From positions 1-21,692 of the forward strand of contig JAJXPD010000011.1 of NCBI GenBank assembly GCA_021641325.1: a stretch of 21,692 nucleotides of DNA. Reading direction: 5' to 3'. This DNA comes from Opitutales bacterium (GTDB taxonomy: Bacteria > Verrucomicrobiota > Verrucomicrobiia > Opitutales > Intestinicryptomonadaceae). Positions 1 to 6,570 of this stretch are shown in pieces. The translations under genes were made by a program, and so were the position numbers. The notes beneath the pieces are model-generated. The model saw nothing but the letters and a program-made list of their open reading frames with translations, searched no databases and was not told the DNA's origin. Each line of letters starts with the position of its first letter. Position 1 is the first letter of the stretch.

Positions 1-158
1 CCGAAGTAGACGCCGTCTACGCAAAAATTTTCGGCATGATAAAGGACGGCACGCTCAAAGCCCCCGTAGACTCGGTCTTCAAAATCGCCGACATTCAAAA
101 CGCGCTCGCCCGCGCCATGGAAAATTCGCGGTCGGGCAAGGTAATGATAGAATTTTAA
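1..158 (+). CDS. C-terminal end of a medium-chain (zinc-type) alcohol dehydrogenase / quinone oxidoreductase-like protein
   Basis: This is an open frame running in from the left edge and ending in TAA at 156-158, with about 51 residues visible. The tail reads like the end of medium-chain dehydrogenase/reductases: a helix with DGTLKAPVDSVFKI, then ALARAMENSRSGKVMIEF. In this family the last strand after 'A...a...GK' closes the catalytic domain. Neither the nucleotide-binding fold nor any zinc ligands are in the window, so substrate and cofactor cannot be stated. The stop lies one base before the queF ATG, so the two are probably co-transcribed. The family call rests only on the C-terminal pattern. 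Confidence 0.6.
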   Translation, partial: EVDAVYAKIFGMIKDGTLKAPVDSVFKIADIQNALARAMENSRSGKVMIEF

Positions 159-159
159 A

Positions 160-588
160 ATGAAAAAAACGCAGAAAAAAGACCTCTCAAACCTGACGCT
201 TCTGGGCGCGGCTCTCGGCGGAAAAAAGGCGAAGCCCTCCAAAAGGCTCGAAACATTCCCGAACAAGGCGAAAGGCCGCCCCTACACCGTCGAGCTTGAA
301 ACGAGCGAGTTCACATGCCTCTGCCCCGCCACGGGACAGCCCGACTTTGCGACGATAAAAATCGCGTACGTTCCGAACGAGAAAATCGTCGAAAGCAAGT
401 CGCTCAAACTCTACCTGTGGTCGTTCAGAAACGAGGGCTGTTTCCACGAGCACCTCACGAACATAATCCTCGACGACTTGGTGGAAGCGCTCGACCCCGT
501 TTGGTGCAGGGTCGTAGGCGAATTCAACGCCCGCGGCGGAATCGCAATCACGGTGAAAGCCGAGCACGGCAAAAAGCCAGAAGCGTAA
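160..588 (+). CDS. queF: NADPH-dependent 7-cyano-7-deazaguanine reductase (preQ0 reductase, QueF)
   Basis: QueF reduces the nitrile of preQ0 to the aminomethyl group of preQ1, a cytoplasmic step towards queuosine at the tRNA wobble position. At 142 residues this is the short, unimodular type like Bacillus subtilis QueF. The nucleophilic Cys is C55 in LCPATGQPDF, with the conserved Asp at D62. The family NADPH-binding motif follows as ESKSLKLY (79-85 region), and FHE (95-97) supplies the conserved His and Glu. The end carries the typical RGGI element near 125. The ATG lies one base after the upstream stop and one base separates its own stop from the next ATG, so it sits inside a compact operon. 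No preQ1 riboswitch can be seen because the operon start is outside the window. The leader has no clear Shine-Dalgarno sequence. Confidence 0.95.
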   Translation: MKKTQKKDLSNLTLLGAALGGKKAKPSKRLETFPNKAKGRPYTVELETSEFTCLCPATGQPDFATIKIAYVPNEKIVESKSLKLYLWSFRNEGCFHEHLTNIILDDLVEALDPVWCRVVGEFNARGGIAITVKAEHGKKPEA

Positions 589-589
589 A

Positions 590-1954
590 ATGTTCCGCCG
601 AGCCGCAACACTGCTTTTCGCGCTGCTGCCGACGGCGTGCGCCCTGCTCTGCGCCTCTTGCGCGTCGGGTGGAGACGCAAACTCCGCGGGCTTCGAAAAC
701 CTGCTCGAAAGCGTCGTGAAAATCGATGTCTGGGAGGTGTCGCAAAAGGACGGCGGAAGCAGGACGAACCGCGCGGTAGGCTCCGGCGCGATAATGTCGG
801 AGGACGGCACGATTCTCACGAATGCGCACGTCGTCAACTGCTACGCGTCGAAAATCGTGGTGACCCTCGCGAACCTCGAACGCGTGCGCGCGGAATTCGT
901 CGGGTGGGACCACTGGACGGACTTGGCGGTAATCAGGCTCGACCCCGACGAGCTAAAACGCAAAAACCCGAAGTTCGCCGTCGCAAAATTGGGAGACTCC
1001 GACACGCTCCGCGCGGGCGAGGTCGTCTACGCCGTCGGCACTCCGCACGGCTTTGCGCGGACAATCACGCGCGGGATAATATCGAACACAAACAGGTACT
1101 TCGAGGGCACGATTCTCAACAGCGGCTACGAAACGGGCGCGTTCAATTCGTGGATTCAAACCGACGCGGCAATCAACCCCGGAAATAGCGGCGGCCCGCT
1201 AGTGAGGCCGAACGGCGAAATTGTGGGCATAAACACGCGGGCGTACACGAACTCGAACAACCTCGGCTTCTCAGTGCCGTCGAACGTGGCGCGGCGAGTG
1301 ATAAACGAAATTTCGGCGCACGGGAAAGTGGAGCGCGGATACGTCGGAATAGGCTTCGCGCCCCTGCAAGACATGGAGGAATTTTTCGAAATAGACACGA
1401 ACCGCGGCGTGCTTGTACAAAATGTGGACGCGCTCTCGCCCGCGGCCGTCGCGGGGATTCTCGCGGGGGACATAGTGCTAAAAATAGACGGCGAAGACAT
1501 CGACGGCCGCTTTCCCGAACAAATGCCCGCAATCATGGCGAAAATCGCCGACGTCCGCGCGGGCGGCACGATAGAATTAGAGCTTCTGCGCGGCGGCAAA
1601 AAATTCTCTAAAACCCTCAAAGCCGAAAAGCTCGAAAGCCGCATAGGCAAAGAGTACACGCTCGAAAAATGGGGCGCGGGCATGCGCGAAATCACCAAGC
1701 CCTACGCGCGGGAATCGAAGCTTGATACCGACTCGCGGCTGATGGTCGCGGGCGTAAGGCAGGGCTTTCCGTTCGACGCGGCGGGCATCTGCGCGGGAGA
1801 TATAATCGTATCGGCTGACAGAAAAAAAGTCTCGACAGAGGCGGAGCTGCGGGCGGTCTACGAAAGCTACCGCAAGTCGCCGAAAAAAATCCTCGTGGAA
1901 ATTCTGCGCGACCGCGCGCTGTCGTTCCACATTCTCGCGCCGCCAGAAAATTAG
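590..1954 (+). CDS. HtrA/DegP-like trypsin-fold serine protease with two PDZ domains, exported (probable lipoprotein)
   Basis: This is a periplasmic quality-control protease of the HtrA/Deg family, 454 residues. The N-terminus (1-24) is a basic start plus hydrophobic core ending in LCASC. Cys24 could be lipidated, although Cys at the -3 position is unusual for a lipobox. The trypsin-like domain (about 35-240) shows the full catalytic triad: His80 in TNAHVV, Asp111 in TDLAVIRLD, and Ser200 in NPGNSGGPLV. A first PDZ domain spans about 245-345 (SPAAVAGILAGD, then KIDGEDI). A second, weaker PDZ spans about 365-448 (FDAAGICAGDIIVSAD). This matches the two-PDZ layout of DegP/DegQ. It follows queF by one base and its stop overlaps the converging rsmE stop. 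Whether it is degP-, degQ- or degS-like cannot be decided from sequence alone. Confidence 0.9.
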   Translation: MFRRAATLLFALLPTACALLCASCASGGDANSAGFENLLESVVKIDVWEVSQKDGGSRTNRAVGSGAIMSEDGTILTNAHVVNCYASKIVVTLANLERVRAEFVGWDHWTDLAVIRLDPDELKRKNPKFAVAKLGDSDTLRAGEVVYAVGTPHGFARTITRGIISNTNRYFEGTILNSGYETGAFNSWIQTDAAINPGNSGGPLVRPNGEIVGINTRAYTNSNNLGFSVPSNVARRVINEISAHGKVERGYVGIGFAPLQDMEEFFEIDTNRGVLVQNVDALSPAAVAGILAGDIVLKIDGEDIDGRFPEQMPAIMAKIADVRAGGTIELELLRGGKKFSKTLKAEKLESRIGKEYTLEKWGAGMREITKPYARESKLDTDSRLMVAGVRQGFPFDAAGICAGDIIVSADRKKVSTEAELRAVYESYRKSPKKILVEILRDRALSFHILAPPEN

Positions 1955-2676
1955 GCGTAGAACGCCGACACCGCCGACAGCGCAAAAAGCGCGGCGGTAT
2001 CGCACTTCATGACGTTGCGCCCAAGCGTTGCGGGCAGAAAACCCGCCCCGCGGGCAAGCGCGTATTCGGCGGGAGACAAATCGCCCTCCGGACCGACAAG
2101 AACGCATACGCTCTTCGGGCGCGGGGCGGCGCGGAGAATTTCGGCAATCGGCTTCGAGCCGTCTTCGAGGCTCGCGACAATCTTCAAGTCGAAGTCGGCG
2201 GAGGAGAGGAAGTCGGAAATTTTGCGCGGTTCGGGCATCTCGAATTTCACGAAGTTGCCCGACTGCTTGACCGCCTCGACAACATGCGCCGTCCACTTTG
2301 CCGACTTGCGCTCGGAGTCCGAAATTTTCACCTGAGTGCGCTCGGAAAGAAGCGGGAACACACCCGCCGCGCCGACCTCCACGGACTGCCTCACAATGTC
2401 GTCGAAAGTCTTCCCCTTCGGCAGGCTCTGGGCGAGATACACGCGCGGTTCGGGCGCGGGCACTTCGACGGCTTCGCCCACTTCAAGCTCGGCGCGTTTT
2501 TGGCTCGGCGAAACGAGCGTACAGTGCCTGACGTTCCCCGCCAAGTCGAACAAATCGACGGCGTCCCCCGCCCTCGCGCGGAGCGAGCCGCAAAGATGCC
2601 TGCTTTCGTCGGGCGAAAGCGCGGCGACGCGCGGAACTCCGCCGCCGAAATCGAAATATGCCCTGAAACCTGCCAT
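1951..2676 (-). CDS. rsmE: 16S rRNA (uracil-1498-N3)-methyltransferase RsmE
   Basis: RsmE methylates N3 of U1498 in 16S rRNA using S-adenosylmethionine and has a SPOUT (knotted) fold. The 241-residue length is normal. The N-terminal PUA-like part (1-70) holds DESRHLCGSLRARAGD. The SPOUT part includes QSLPKGKTFDDIVRQSVEVG (83-102) and EAVKQSG (134-140), where the family usually has EA.EQSGR. The SAM-binding knot shows LVGPEGDLSPAE (193-204) and a final LGR..MKCDTAAL (218-230), where the common form is LG.RILRTETA. The arginine of RTETA is replaced here, a modest divergence. The gene converges on the htrA-like gene, with the two stops overlapping by three bases. It diverges from coaC across a 45-base gap. 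Confidence 0.9.
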   Translation of the reverse strand: MAGFRAYFDFGGGVPRVAALSPDESRHLCGSLRARAGDAVDLFDLAGNVRHCTLVSPSQKRAELEVGEAVEVPAPEPRVYLAQSLPKGKTFDDIVRQSVEVGAAGVFPLLSERTQVKISDSERKSAKWTAHVVEAVKQSGNFVKFEMPEPRKISDFLSSADFDLKIVASLEDGSKPIAEILRAAPRPKSVCVLVGPEGDLSPAEYALARGAGFLPATLGRNVMKCDTAALFALSAVSAFYA

Positions 2677-2721
2677 AATTTACAGCTTGCACTTTTTGCG
2701 CGTTTTGTAAAAATTTTTTTT
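2677..2721. promoter_or_regulatory. Divergent intergenic region between rsmE and coaC
   Basis: This AT-rich 45-base gap must hold the start signals for rsmE (-) and coaC (+). On the plus strand TTGCAC at 2689-2694 followed 15 bases later by TAAAAA is a possible but poor -35/-10 pair. A run of eight T directly precedes the coaC ATG, and neither gene has a Shine-Dalgarno sequence here. The promoter assignment is inferred from the divergent layout rather than from strong consensus boxes. Confidence 0.3.
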
Positions 2722-3276
2722 ATGCAAAATGGACTCGAAGGCAAAACGGCGGTGGTAGGCGTATGCAGCTCGATTGCGGTCTACAAGGCGGCGGAAATCG
2801 TGTCGCGGCTCGCGAAATCGGGCGCGGACGTGCATGTCGTCATGACGGAAAACGCGGCAAAACTAATGTCGCCGCGCATCTTCCAGACGCTTTCGCGCAA
2901 CAAAACATACGTCTCGATGTGGGAGGAAATTTCCGACTGGAAGCCCGAACACATTTCGCTCGCCGAAGCCGCCGACCTGCTGCTCGTAGCCCCAGCGACT
3001 GCAAACACAATCGGGAACTTCGCCCGCGGGCTCGCGCCCGACATGCTCTCCACAATCTACCTTGCAACGCGCGCGCCGGTGCTCGTAGCCCCCGCAATGA
3101 ACTGCGACATGTACGCGCACCCCGCCGTCGCCGAAAACATCGAAATACTCAAAAAGCGCGGCGTCGAATTCGTCGAACCCGAAACGGGAATGCTCGCGTG
3201 CGGACGCGAGGGCGCGGGACGCCTTGCGGAGGTCGGGAAAATCGTCGAAAAGGCGGCGGAAATACTTTCAAGATGA
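2722..3276 (+). CDS. coaC: Phosphopantothenoylcysteine decarboxylase (CoaC), stand-alone flavoprotein
   Basis: CoaC decarboxylates 4'-phosphopantothenoylcysteine to 4'-phosphopantetheine in coenzyme A synthesis and binds FMN. The ATG at 2722 was chosen because the homologous protein begins right there with GKTAVVGVCSSIAVYKA; the frame is open further upstream but without similarity. Over 184 residues one sees the proposed catalytic His (H77 in EHISLAEAADLLLVAPATAN), the PAMN motif (124-127, continuing CDMY), and the substrate-lid Cys160 in LACGREGAGRL. Most bacteria fuse this domain to the synthetase CoaB (about 400 residues in all). Here the protein stops right after the CoaC domain, and its TGA overlaps the next ATG (ATGA), so CoaB must be encoded elsewhere. 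Translational coupling with the downstream glycosylase gene is likely. Confidence 0.88.
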   Translation: MQNGLEGKTAVVGVCSSIAVYKAAEIVSRLAKSGADVHVVMTENAAKLMSPRIFQTLSRNKTYVSMWEEISDWKPEHISLAEAADLLLVAPATANTIGNFARGLAPDMLSTIYLATRAPVLVAPAMNCDMYAHPAVAENIEILKKRGVEFVEPETGMLACGREGAGRLAEVGKIVEKAAEILSR

Positions 3277-4220
3277 GGGAAATTTTCGAGACACTCTCCG
3301 ACGAGCTCCGCCGCTGCGCCGCCGAGGGCGCGGAATTTGCGCCCGTAAGCGACGAATCTCTGGCAATCCTGAAACGCCTCGCCGCCGAGCTTGCGCCCGA
3401 CGACGACGCCCCGCAGCGCAAGCCCGACGAAGAGGAATTTGTGGACAATATCGAAGAAGTCAAATTCGTCTCTGCCGAAGATTTCGTAAAAGAGGAAAAG
3501 AAACAGGAAACGCAAAAAAGGATAAAAGTAGTGAAAACAAACCCCATGCCCGACATCAAGCCAATACCCGCGCCGAAAAAATTCGAGCTGCCCGAAGGCG
3601 ACAAACAGATGCGCTGGGAGGCGCTGAGGGAAATTGTGCTGTCGGACAAAGTTTGCGCCGAACACCTGCGCCCGCAAAAGAAAATCGTCTTCGGAGTCGG
3701 AAACCTCGACGCAAAAATTTTCTTCTGCGGCGAAGCACCCGGGGCGGACGAAGAAATTCAGGGCGAACCTTTCGTCGGCAAGGCTGGACAGCTTCTTACA
3801 AAAATCATCGCCGCAATGGGGCTTTCTCGGCAGGACGCATACATCGGCAACATCATGAACTGGCGTCCCGAAACGCCCAAGGGCAACCGCCCGCCGACCG
3901 AAGAGGAAATGAACTACTGCCTGCCCTACCTGAAAGCGCAAATTGACGTGGTGAAGCCGCAGGTTGTGGTCGCGCTCGGGCTGACCGCCGCAAACGGGCT
4001 GCTAGGCTTCGACCCGACCCGCCGCATGGGTAAAATCCGCGGGCAGTGGCAGAAGTTCGGCGACGCCGACCTAATGGTGACCTACCACCCGTCGTTCCTG
4101 CTTCAATACGCGTCAGCGCAGATGAAGAGGCTTGTGTGGGAAGACATGATGGCGGTAATGGAGCGCACGGGAATCCCGATTTCGGAAAAACAGCGCGGCT
4201 ACTTCCTGCCCAAGGAATAG
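3273..4220 (+). CDS. Uracil-DNA glycosylase, family 4-like, with altered iron-sulfur ligand positions
   Basis: This 315-residue protein would remove uracil from DNA to start base-excision repair. The ATG at 3273 overlaps the coaC stop. Residues 1-110 are a charged, low-complexity extension rich in Glu, Lys and Pro (for example EEEFVDNIEEV near 53-63), absent from compact family 4 enzymes. The catalytic domain (about 112-300) shows VFGVGN, motif 1 GEAPGADEE (153-161), GEPFVGKAGQLL (164-175) and motif 2 YHPSFLL (271-277). Family 4 enzymes usually hold a 4Fe-4S cluster through four Cys. Here only C128 and C216 remain, while the other two positions appear to be H131 and W197 (NIMNWRPE), so the cluster may be absent. 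Similar cysteine-poor relatives with WRP are known, as far as I recall. A hairpin terminator follows the stop. Confidence 0.85.
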   Translation: MREIFETLSDELRRCAAEGAEFAPVSDESLAILKRLAAELAPDDDAPQRKPDEEEFVDNIEEVKFVSAEDFVKEEKKQETQKRIKVVKTNPMPDIKPIPAPKKFELPEGDKQMRWEALREIVLSDKVCAEHLRPQKKIVFGVGNLDAKIFFCGEAPGADEEIQGEPFVGKAGQLLTKIIAAMGLSRQDAYIGNIMNWRPETPKGNRPPTEEEMNYCLPYLKAQIDVVKPQVVVALGLTAANGLLGFDPTRRMGKIRGQWQKFGDADLMVTYHPSFLLQYASAQMKRLVWEDMMAVMERTGIPISEKQRGYFLPKE

Positions 4221-4235
4221 ACAACGCACAGGCGA

Positions 4236-4266
4236 AAAAAATGCCCCGCCGAAACGGGGCATTTTT
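4236..4266. terminator. Rho-independent terminator, probably bidirectional
   Basis: The arms AAAAATGCCCCG (from 4236) and CGGGGCATTTTT (to 4266) pair around a short CGAAA-type loop and are followed by more T. The symmetric A-tract and T-tract would work for the glycosylase transcript on the plus strand and for anything arriving on the minus strand, where a gene remnant ends at 4275. Confidence 0.85.
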
Positions 4267-4274
4267 CTTTTGCG

Positions 4275-4477
4275 CTACCGAATCTTAAACGGCTGGATTT
4301 TCAGGCGGCTGCCCTCCGACAAACTGCTTTCCTTTATCGAATAAAGCTTGTCGCCTACAAGCACAATGACGTTGCCCAGCTCGTATTTCAGCACGACAAA
4401 TTTACCGCCTTGACCGTTCTCTGCAACTCCACAAGAGACTTGTTTATTCCGACGCTCGTAATCGCGACGCTATGCAT
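4275..4477 (-). pseudogene. Probable frameshifted remnant of a small gene, unknown function
   Basis: Two overlapping minus-strand frames here look coding but neither is complete. One starts at an ATG (4477) and gives MHSVAITSVGINKSLVELQ before running out of sense and stopping at 4388. The other has no ATG, is open from 4469 to the TAG at 4275-4277, and gives KFVVLKYELGNVIVLVGDKL and a closing RLKIQPFKIR. Joining the first frame to the second near 4400-4415 yields a smooth protein of about 67 residues. It ends just before a terminator that also works on this strand, which supports a former real gene. The first frame is open further upstream (to 4546), so the original start may lie higher. I do not recognise the family. 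A sequencing frameshift would look the same. This remnant and its leader fill the 4267-4574 stretch. Confidence 0.4.
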
Positions 4478-4491
4478 GTTAAAACAATTCG

Positions 4492-4553
4492 GGGCGGCTA
4501 AAAACTCCGACGCCGAACGTCGAAATTTTCTACTTGTTATGGGCGGCTAAAAA
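4492..4553 (+). repeat. Two exact 13-base direct copies upstream of rpoN
   Basis: GGGCGGCTAAAAA occurs at 4492-4504 and again at 4541-4553, starts 49 bases apart, in the gap before rpoN. No further copy was noticed nearby. It could be a paired binding site or a chance or duplicated short sequence; nothing in the window decides this. Confidence 0.5.
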
Positions 4554-4574
4554 TGTTGAAATTAATAGCTGAAA

Positions 4575-5942
4575 ATGTCGGCGGAATTCGGACAGATTCA
4601 GAGGCAGGAGCAATCGCTTATCCTGACTCCGCAACTCAAACGCAGCTTGGAAATTCTCCAAGCGGCGTCGCTTGATTTGGAGAAAATCGTCGCGGTCGAA
4701 CTGAAAAAAAATCCCCTCTTGGAGGAGATTCCCCCCGACGACTTCGAGCGTCCGCAGACGCTCGGCGAATCGGCTGATTTCGACGACGACGATTTCGGCG
4801 CTCCAGCGCAATCCTCCGACACCGAAAAAGAGCAGAAAACGCGCGACTTTGTCCTAAACTCCCTACCCGACAAAACCTCCCTCCAAGAGCACCTTCTCAC
4901 GGAGGCGAAACTCGATGCCGCGACGCCCGAAATCGCAAAGGCTTTCGAAAACCTCGCAGGCTCGCTTGACGAGCGCGGATTTCTGCTGCCCGACGCCCTC
5001 GACAACGCCCGCGCGGCGGGCTTCGACGAAAAGACAATCAACGCCGCCCTCGACCTTCTGCGCGACTCCGAGCCGTCGGGAATCGGCGCGTTCGACATGC
5101 GCGACTCTCTCATGCTGCAACTCGAACACAAGGGCATGGAGAACTCGCTCGCGTACAGGATTCTCGCCGACAGGTTCGACCTTCTTCTGAAACGCAGAGT
5201 CGAGGAAATTGCCGAGCTTGAAAACCGCTCGCCCGCCGACGTTGAAAGGGCAATCGGCGAAATCGCGAAGCTCCACACGTCGCCTGCGTCGGAGTACGCC
5301 GCCGAGGACGAAAAATTCATAGTGCCGGAGCTTGTCTTCTACCGCGACGACGACGGCGTTTGGCATGTGGACGAGGCAAAAGACGCCTCGCCGCGCCTGC
5401 GCATAAACCCCGACTACCGCAAGCTCGCCGCCGACGAGCGCGTCCGCCCGGAGGAACGCGCGTACATCAAGGAGAAAATCCGCGACGGAAAATTCCTCAT
5501 GGACGCCGTGGATTTGCGGCGCAAAACCATTCTCAAAATCGGGCGCGCGATACTCGAAAGGCAGTCCGGATTTTTCGAAAACGGCAGGGACGCCCTCAAA
5601 CCAATGACAATGCAGGACGTCGCCGACGAAATCGGCGTGCACGCGACGACGGTCGGACGCGCGATTTCGGAAAAATACGCGCAGACGCCGCACGGGCTTC
5701 TGCCGCTCAAATTCTTTTTCAGCGGCGGATACGAGTCGGCTGACGGAGGCGGGCTTTCGAGCGAGTCGGTGAAAAACATGATAAGAAAAATCGTTTCGGA
5801 GGAGTCGCCGCGCGCGCCGCTGAGCGACTCGAAAATCGCGGAAATGCTCGCGGAGGACGGCGTGAGCGTCGCCCGCCGAACCGTCGCAAAATACCGCGAG
5901 GAACTCGGCATACCCGCAAAAACTTTGAGAAAACGCTTCTGA
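4575..5942 (+). CDS. rpoN: RNA polymerase sigma-54 factor (RpoN)
   Basis: RpoN directs RNA polymerase to -24/-12 promoters that need an ATP-driven enhancer-binding protein. All three regions are present over 455 residues. Region I (about 8-50) is Gln- and Leu-rich (QIQRQEQSLILTPQLK). An acidic linker follows (about 52-88, with a run of Asp near 69-73), then the core-binding domain (about 100-290). The DNA-binding part has a helix-turn-helix at 345-366 (TMQDVADEIGVHATTVGRAI) and the diagnostic RpoN box ARRTVAKYRE at 433-442 near the C-terminus. The ATG at 4575 places region I right at the N-terminus as expected. The next gene starts one base after the stop. No enhancer-binding activator is encoded in the window. 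Confidence 0.95.
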   Translation: MSAEFGQIQRQEQSLILTPQLKRSLEILQAASLDLEKIVAVELKKNPLLEEIPPDDFERPQTLGESADFDDDDFGAPAQSSDTEKEQKTRDFVLNSLPDKTSLQEHLLTEAKLDAATPEIAKAFENLAGSLDERGFLLPDALDNARAAGFDEKTINAALDLLRDSEPSGIGAFDMRDSLMLQLEHKGMENSLAYRILADRFDLLLKRRVEEIAELENRSPADVERAIGEIAKLHTSPASEYAAEDEKFIVPELVFYRDDDGVWHVDEAKDASPRLRINPDYRKLAADERVRPEERAYIKEKIRDGKFLMDAVDLRRKTILKIGRAILERQSGFFENGRDALKPMTMQDVADEIGVHATTVGRAISEKYAQTPHGLLPLKFFFSGGYESADGGGLSSESVKNMIRKIVSEESPRAPLSDSKIAEMLAEDGVSVARRTVAKYREELGIPAKTLRKRF

Positions 5943-5943
5943 T

Positions 5944-6570
5944 ATGTTCGAAGAAACAACACTTATTATCGACGCGTGCGGAGAGCGCGTGAAAATGTCG
6001 CTGGCAAAAAACGGCGAGCAGATTTTCGAAACCGTCTCCGACAGGCAGGCGATTGAAAGCGCGGCGCAGTGCGCCCTTGCGCTCCCCTTAGAGCTGCGCG
6101 AAATCCGCGCGTACGCAATCTGCACGGGGCCGGGGTCTATGCTCGGCACGCGTTTCGCAAGCGCGTTCGCGTCTACCCTCGCGAAGCTCTCCGACGCCGA
6201 AATTTTCGAGTGGGACGCAATGCTTGCCGCCGCGCACGCAATAGCCGACGGCGGAGAGGCGGCGGAATTTTCGCTCGTCGCGCCGTCGCGCAGGGGCTTC
6301 GCAAACATAGTAAATTTCGCAAACGGCGGCGTGGAGCTTGAAGCGGAGGTCGAGCTTGAAAGGCTGGAAGGAATCGCAAAGCAGAAAAAATTTCTGCTCC
6401 GCCAGCGCAAGTCGGATTTCGATTTCGAGGAATTCGACCCGTCGCCGCGGCAGCTCTTCGAGACGCTCAAAAAGCACCCCGAACTCGCAAAAAAATGCGA
6501 GCTGCCGCCCGACGCAAAACCGCTTTCTAAAAGGGAATATGTAAAATGGAAGGGTCAAGCACACATCTGA
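5944..6570 (+). CDS. tsaB: Divergent TsaB-like protein (tRNA threonylcarbamoyladenosine biosynthesis)
   Basis: TsaB is the ASKHA-fold partner of TsaD in making t6A at position 37 of ANN-reading tRNAs. This 208-residue protein has the N-terminal strand LIIDACGERVKMSLAKNGE and the typical glycine-rich segment AICTGPGSMLGTRFASAF (residues about 58-75), matching the family's 'vgPGSfTGlRig.a.akgla'. The usual HS..L-type motif before it is not recognisable and the region 26-50 is short. The C-terminus PLSKREYVKWKGQ resembles the family's end after 'P.YlR'. The gene starts one base after rpoN and overlaps the next gene by 25 bases, so the three are probably one transcript. A pure TsaB role is likely but the divergence is marked. 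Confidence 0.65.
   Translation: MFEETTLIIDACGERVKMSLAKNGEQIFETVSDRQAIESAAQCALALPLELREIRAYAICTGPGSMLGTRFASAFASTLAKLSDAEIFEWDAMLAAAHAIADGGEAAEFSLVAPSRRGFANIVNFANGGVELEAEVELERLEGIAKQKKFLLRQRKSDFDFEEFDPSPRQLFETLKKHPELAKKCELPPDAKPLSKREYVKWKGQAHI

Noticed and set aside
2284..2721. N-terminal extension of the CoaC frame back to 2284
   Set aside because: The added part lies antisense to rsmE and has no similarity to CoaC; the flavoprotein fold begins at the ATG at 2722.
4863..6470. Minus-strand frame of 535 residues across rpoN and tsaB
   Set aside because: Shadow of two well-supported plus-strand genes in GC-rich DNA; no family motif in it.
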